Source: an uncultured Akkermansia sp.
GTDB taxonomy: Bacteria > Verrucomicrobiota > Verrucomicrobiia > Verrucomicrobiales > Akkermansiaceae
NCBI GenBank assembly: GCA_947585525.1
Contig: CANPXA010000062.1
Coordinates: forward strand, 1 to 8,564
Length of the DNA stretch: 8,564 bases
Direction: 5' to 3'
Position 1 is the first letter of the stretch, and each line of letters starts with the position of its first letter. The position numbers were made by a program, and so were the translations under genes. The notes below the pieces were generated by a model. That model saw only the letters and a list, made by a program, of their open reading frames with translations. It had not been told where the DNA came from and made no database searches. This document shows, in pieces, positions 6,182 to 8,564 of the stretch.

Positions 6182-7024
6182 TCAACGGATGGCCTGCTGC
6201 ATACAAAACGCCGGCTCATCCTGTCCGGCGGCGGAGTATCCCACCTCGACGGCCGGCACTCCCGCCACCGTCGCGTGCGCGTTCACATCATCCAAAACCA
6301 CCGAGGAAGCTGCTATCTTCGCCCCCTCCCCTATCTCGACTCGTCCGAGCACCTTCGCACCGGCTCCTATCATCACCCCACTTCGCACAACGGGATGCCG
6401 ATCGCAAAATTCCTTACCAGTGCCCCCCAAAGTCACTTCATGCAACATGGACACATTGTTCTCTACGATGGCCGTCTCGCCGATGACGATGCCTGTGCCG
6501 TGATCCAACATGATGCCGCAGCCCAATCTCGCCGCCGGGTGGATATCGATGCCGAAGACCTCGCTGCTGAGACTCTGCAGCATGAGCGCCGGCAAGGTGC
6601 TCCCATCTGTCCAGAGGGCATGCGCAAAGCGGTAGGCGCACAGCGCGTGGAATCCCTTAAAGAAAAGCAAGGGGTAAAGAGCCGCGTGGCTCGCCGGATC
6701 GCGCTGCACAACTGCGTTCAAATCTGCCGCCATCTCCTCTACGAGTTTCCCATCTTTCTTAAGGACTCCCTGGAACATTTCTTCAAGTTGCTCGCGGCTA
6801 AAGTAGATACTGCTGAGCCTCTGAGCCAGACGCACGCAGATGGATTGCCCCAGGTCGGAACGGCTCAGCACAATCTCCTCCAGCATACCGGTCAAGCCGG
6901 GCTCCTTGCCTGCCTCTTCCCACGCTTTCTCGTGGATTTGTTCCCATATTTCCCCGACCAATTCCGTGCAGTCCGTCTGCATCTTCTCCGGTCTCAGTGC
7001 GTATCTTTCGTTGTTCGTATTCAT
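6182..7024 (-). CDS. cysE: Serine O-acetyltransferase
   Basis: Transfers acetyl from acetyl-CoA to L-serine, giving O-acetylserine for cysteine synthesis in the cytoplasm. The 280-residue chain has the N-terminal helical SATase domain (about 15-150; DLNAVVQRDPASH and PLLFFKGFHALCAYRFAH are typical), then the left-handed beta-helix of hexapeptide repeats (about 158-262). By alignment from memory with E. coli CysE, Asp160 (FGIDIHPAARLG) and His175 (DHGTG) match the catalytic pair, His210 (DRHP) matches the cosubstrate-site histidine, and Asp109 matches the residue involved in serine binding and cysteine feedback. The chain ends QQAIR, without the C-terminal isoleucine that docks into CysK in many bacteria. 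The start overlaps the stop of the polyprenyl synthase gene as ATGA, so translation is probably coupled. Confidence 0.96.
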   Translation of the reverse strand: MNTNNERYALRPEKMQTDCTELVGEIWEQIHEKAWEEAGKEPGLTGMLEEIVLSRSDLGQSICVRLAQRLSSIYFSREQLEEMFQGVLKKDGKLVEEMAADLNAVVQRDPASHAALYPLLFFKGFHALCAYRFAHALWTDGSTLPALMLQSLSSEVFGIDIHPAARLGCGIMLDHGTGIVIGETAIVENNVSMLHEVTLGGTGKEFCDRHPVVRSGVMIGAGAKVLGRVEIGEGAKIAASSVVLDDVNAHATVAGVPAVEVGYSAAGQDEPAFCMQQAIR

Positions 7025-8046
7025 AACTCAAATCGTTCGTCGCAGCAGCACTCCTGCATCATCTCGTCCATGCGGTACGTCGTCTCAGCCAGAGCCTCAC
7101 GCGCCTCACTTTCCGGAAGCATCCAGAGGACCTCACGCGCCTCCTCGTTGCGTTGCAAGCCCTCGTTCACCGACAGGCGTATCGCCTCCTGGAACGCCGC
7201 CGTACGGCGCAGGCGTACCAAATCCAATTCGCGCCGGTTCTCAACGCACTCACGCACCTCCACCGCCACATCCTCACTGTCCGATTCCATGAGGAAAAAG
7301 ATCGGCAAGGTCAATTTTCCCTTCTGAACGTCCGTCCCGAGGGTCTTGCCCGCCTCCTTGTCCACACCCAGCAGATCCAGGCAGTCGTCGTATATTTGGT
7401 AAGATACCCCCAGCAGTGTTCCCATGCGGTGCAGGTGTTCCGTCATGTCTTCATCCAACCCTTGCAACATGGCCGCGCCACTCATCGCCATCGCAAAGAG
7501 CGTCGCCGTTTTCTTTCGGATAATCTCATAATAATCATCCCTCGTCATCTCCGTGTCCCACAACCGCGTGGACTGCTCCACCTCGCCCTGACAGAGATCA
7601 CGCGTGCATAATGCCATCCGCTGGTTAAATTGAAGGTCGCCTATCCGCGTCCCCAACACCATGGCCTGGGACAAAAGGGTATCCCCCAACAAAACCGCAA
7701 GCTCATTTCCCCACAGCGCGTTCACAGTCGGTCGATCCCTTCTCGTGTCCGCCTTGTCCAACACGTCATCGTGAATCAACGTCGCCATGTGCAGCATCTC
7801 CAGCAATGCAGCAAATGACACATGCTCATCCCGAATACCACCCGTCGCCGCCGCCGTGAGCAAAGCCAGTCCCGGACGTATCATCTTCCCCTGCCCCTTA
7901 CACACCTCCTCCATGTAGTGCCGCACGTACGGTTCGTAGTCCTCCACCTGCGCGGCAATTCTCTCGCGCACCCGTTGCAATTCGTTTTTGATGAGCCTCA
8001 GGTGTTCCCTCTTATGGCGCAGCTTGCTAAAAAAAGAAAAACTCAT
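7021..8046 (-). CDS. Long-chain all-trans polyprenyl diphosphate synthase (IspB/HepT-like)
   Basis: Adds isopentenyl units to an allylic diphosphate, most likely making the side chain of menaquinone or ubiquinone. From the ATG at 8046 the product is 341 residues. It shows GKMIRPGL (53-60), the first aspartate-rich motif DDVLD (93-97), GDTLLSQA, GEVEQ, KKTATLF, the second aspartate-rich motif DDCLD (220-224) and GKTLGTDVQKGKLTLP. Alanine at the fifth position before the first DDxxD, instead of an aromatic residue, points to a long product rather than farnesyl or geranylgeranyl diphosphate; the exact length cannot be read. An upstream TTG at 8103 would add 19 residues, but it forms part of the likely -35 box, so I prefer 8046 (MSFSFFSKL). 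It is the first gene of the unit with cysE and the COG2509-type gene. Confidence 0.93.
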   Translation of the reverse strand: MSFSFFSKLRHKREHLRLIKNELQRVRERIAAQVEDYEPYVRHYMEEVCKGQGKMIRPGLALLTAAATGGIRDEHVSFAALLEMLHMATLIHDDVLDKADTRRDRPTVNALWGNELAVLLGDTLLSQAMVLGTRIGDLQFNQRMALCTRDLCQGEVEQSTRLWDTEMTRDDYYEIIRKKTATLFAMAMSGAAMLQGLDEDMTEHLHRMGTLLGVSYQIYDDCLDLLGVDKEAGKTLGTDVQKGKLTLPIFFLMESDSEDVAVEVRECVENRRELDLVRLRRTAAFQEAIRLSVNEGLQRNEEAREVLWMLPESEAREALAETTYRMDEMMQECCCDERFEL

Positions 8047-8074
8047 AGTTAAGCGCCCGGCGCTGTGACCCCCT

Positions 8075-8103
8075 TTTGTATCAAAGTTTAGCCCTTTTAT
8101 CAA
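8075..8103 (-). promoter_or_regulatory. Candidate promoter for the polyprenyl synthase-cysE-oxidoreductase unit
   Basis: On the minus strand, TTGATA (8098-8103, five of six consensus bases), a 17-base spacer and TACAAA (8075-8080, four of six). Transcription near 8068 would give a leader of about 22 bases before the ATG at 8046. The leader holds the GC-rich inverted repeat AGCGCC/GGCGCT and no clear Shine-Dalgarno sequence. Confidence 0.55.
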
Positions 8104-8136
8104 GCCCCTTTTCTTTCCAACTTCCCCTTTACCTGG

Positions 8137-8164
8137 GGCAAACGCATTAGAAAATGCGTTTGCC
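8137..8164. repeat. Perfect 12-bp inverted repeat (hairpin) in spacer
   Basis: GGCAAACGCATT (8137-8148) and AATGCGTTTGCC (8153-8164) pair perfectly around the loop AGAA. No T run follows on either strand, so it does not look like a standard intrinsic terminator. The core GCAAACGC recurs once more in the spacer (8232-8239), and a related inverted repeat lies at 8341-8362. Confidence 0.85.
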
Positions 8165-8167
8165 TAC

Positions 8168-8195
8168 TTACGAATTACGATTTACGAATTACGAT
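8168..8195. repeat. Tandem 2 x 14 bp repeat TTACGAATTACGAT, with inverted partner at 8408-8420
   Basis: Two exact copies of TTACGAATTACGAT lie head to tail at 8168-8181 and 8182-8195. The reverse complement of 8408-8420, GAATTACGAATTA, matches 8172-8184 at 12 of 13 bases, so similar sequence bounds a stretch of about 250 bases in inverted orientation. Confidence 0.85.
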
Positions 8196-8515
8196 TTCAG
8201 AGAATTCGCGCGCAAAGCGCGTTCCAGCTGAGCAAACGCGAAGTGAAATTTTTGGAACAGGAGTGATGAGAAATTAGAAAGGTTGGTGGTTACGCCATGC
8301 CATCTTGACTCACCTCCGCCCCATCGGCGCTGAGCCCTGCGGGCAACGCATACGCGTTGTCCAATCCCCCTCCGATCCCTCCTCGGGGGGGCTTCGCCGG
8401 CTTTGCTTAATTCGTAATTCTGCCATCTCTAAAAACTCTTCATCGGGAGGAAACGAAGGGGAAAAAGAGAGAGAGGAGGAAGATATAAAAAAAGAAAGAA
8501 TGAGGCAATAAAGTA

Positions 8516-8543
8516 TTGAAAATAAAGTATCTTATGATATAAT
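8516..8543 (+). promoter_or_regulatory. Strong sigma70-type promoter facing out of the window
   Basis: TTGAAA (8516-8521), a 16-base spacer and consensus TATAAT (8538-8543), preceded by A-rich sequence and followed by TTCCGCG. Transcription should start near 8550 and drive a gene beyond the right edge. The GC-rich bases after the -10 resemble those of the tRNA-Ala and pgi promoters. Confidence 0.75.
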
Positions 8544-8564
8544 TTCCGCGTGAGAACCAACGGC

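Larger units (their letters stand above)
8104..8515. other. Structured spacer of about 410 bases without a convincing gene
   Basis: Besides the hairpin and tandem repeat listed separately, it holds a CGCGC/GCGCG triloop hairpin (8209-8221), inverted GTTCCA/TGGAAC (8221-8226, 8253-8258), a 9-bp inverted repeat (one G-T pair) around loop ATAC (8341-8362), a C-rich then G-rich stretch ending in seven G (8385-8391), and a purine-rich tract (8445-8500). The one longer open frame (8305-8511) has low-complexity composition at its end, lacks an obvious ribosome site and resembles nothing I know. The stretch could be a dispersed intergenic repeat or the remnant of one. Confidence 0.55.

Noticed and set aside
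5492..6503. Plus-strand open frames of 225-262 codons over the FAD protein and cysE
   Set aside because: They lie opposite two genes with intact FAD and hexapeptide motifs, and their translations are rich in Arg, Pro and Ser with no domain.
8047..8103. TTG start of the polyprenyl synthase at 8103
   Set aside because: The TTG is part of the likely -35 box TTGATA, and an ATG at 8046 fits the family better.
8168..8195. Tandem repeat as a CRISPR array
   Set aside because: The two copies are 14 bp with no spacers, and no cas gene is near.
8259..8277. AGGAG followed by ATG AGA AAT TAG, a possible three-codon leader
   Set aside because: Too short to support; no gene follows in a position to be regulated by it.
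8305..8511. 68-codon plus-strand open frame
   Set aside because: It crosses hairpins and the purine tract, ends in low-complexity Glu/Lys sequence and lacks a ribosome site.

Overview
The window is ordinary-looking chromosomal DNA from a moderately GC-rich bacterium. It holds seven protein genes, one tRNA gene and two intergenic spacers. The glucose-6-phosphate isomerase is of the cyanobacterial/plastid type, with the stretch PDEERMVGHYWLR. The long-chain polyprenyl synthase suggests a quinone-making bacterium. Few starts have a clear Shine-Dalgarno sequence. These traits would fit a member of the Verrucomicrobiota or a relative, but that assignment is a low-confidence inference.

Layout, left to right. 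(1) A minus-strand unit reads from about 2030 to the left edge: a MATE-family efflux protein, then rdgB/HAM1, cut off by the window edge. The two overlap by ATGA. (2) A tRNA-Ala(CGC) gene on the plus strand has a strong sigma70-type promoter, an AT-rich upstream stretch and its own intrinsic terminator. (3) A plus-strand unit holds pgi, whose promoter sits so close to the ATG that the mRNA should be leaderless, followed by a membrane-anchored rhodanese-like protein. (4) A minus-strand unit converges on it with a 23-base gap: polyprenyl diphosphate synthase, then cysE (ATGA overlap), then a COG2509-type FAD-dependent oxidoreductase. (5) About 460 bases at the right end carry no convincing gene. 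They hold inverted repeats, a 2 x 14 bp tandem repeat with an inverted partner about 225 bp away, a purine-rich tract, and a strong outward promoter just before the edge.

The genes are housekeeping functions: nucleotide-pool sanitation, drug or metabolite export, glycolysis/gluconeogenesis, isoprenoid chain elongation, and the first committed step of cysteine synthesis. The functions within each unit are not obviously linked. No mobile element, CRISPR array, toxin-antitoxin pair or defence system is visible. The points most worth a second look are the shared promoter architecture (GC-rich discriminators and promoters almost touching start codons) and the structured spacer at the right end.
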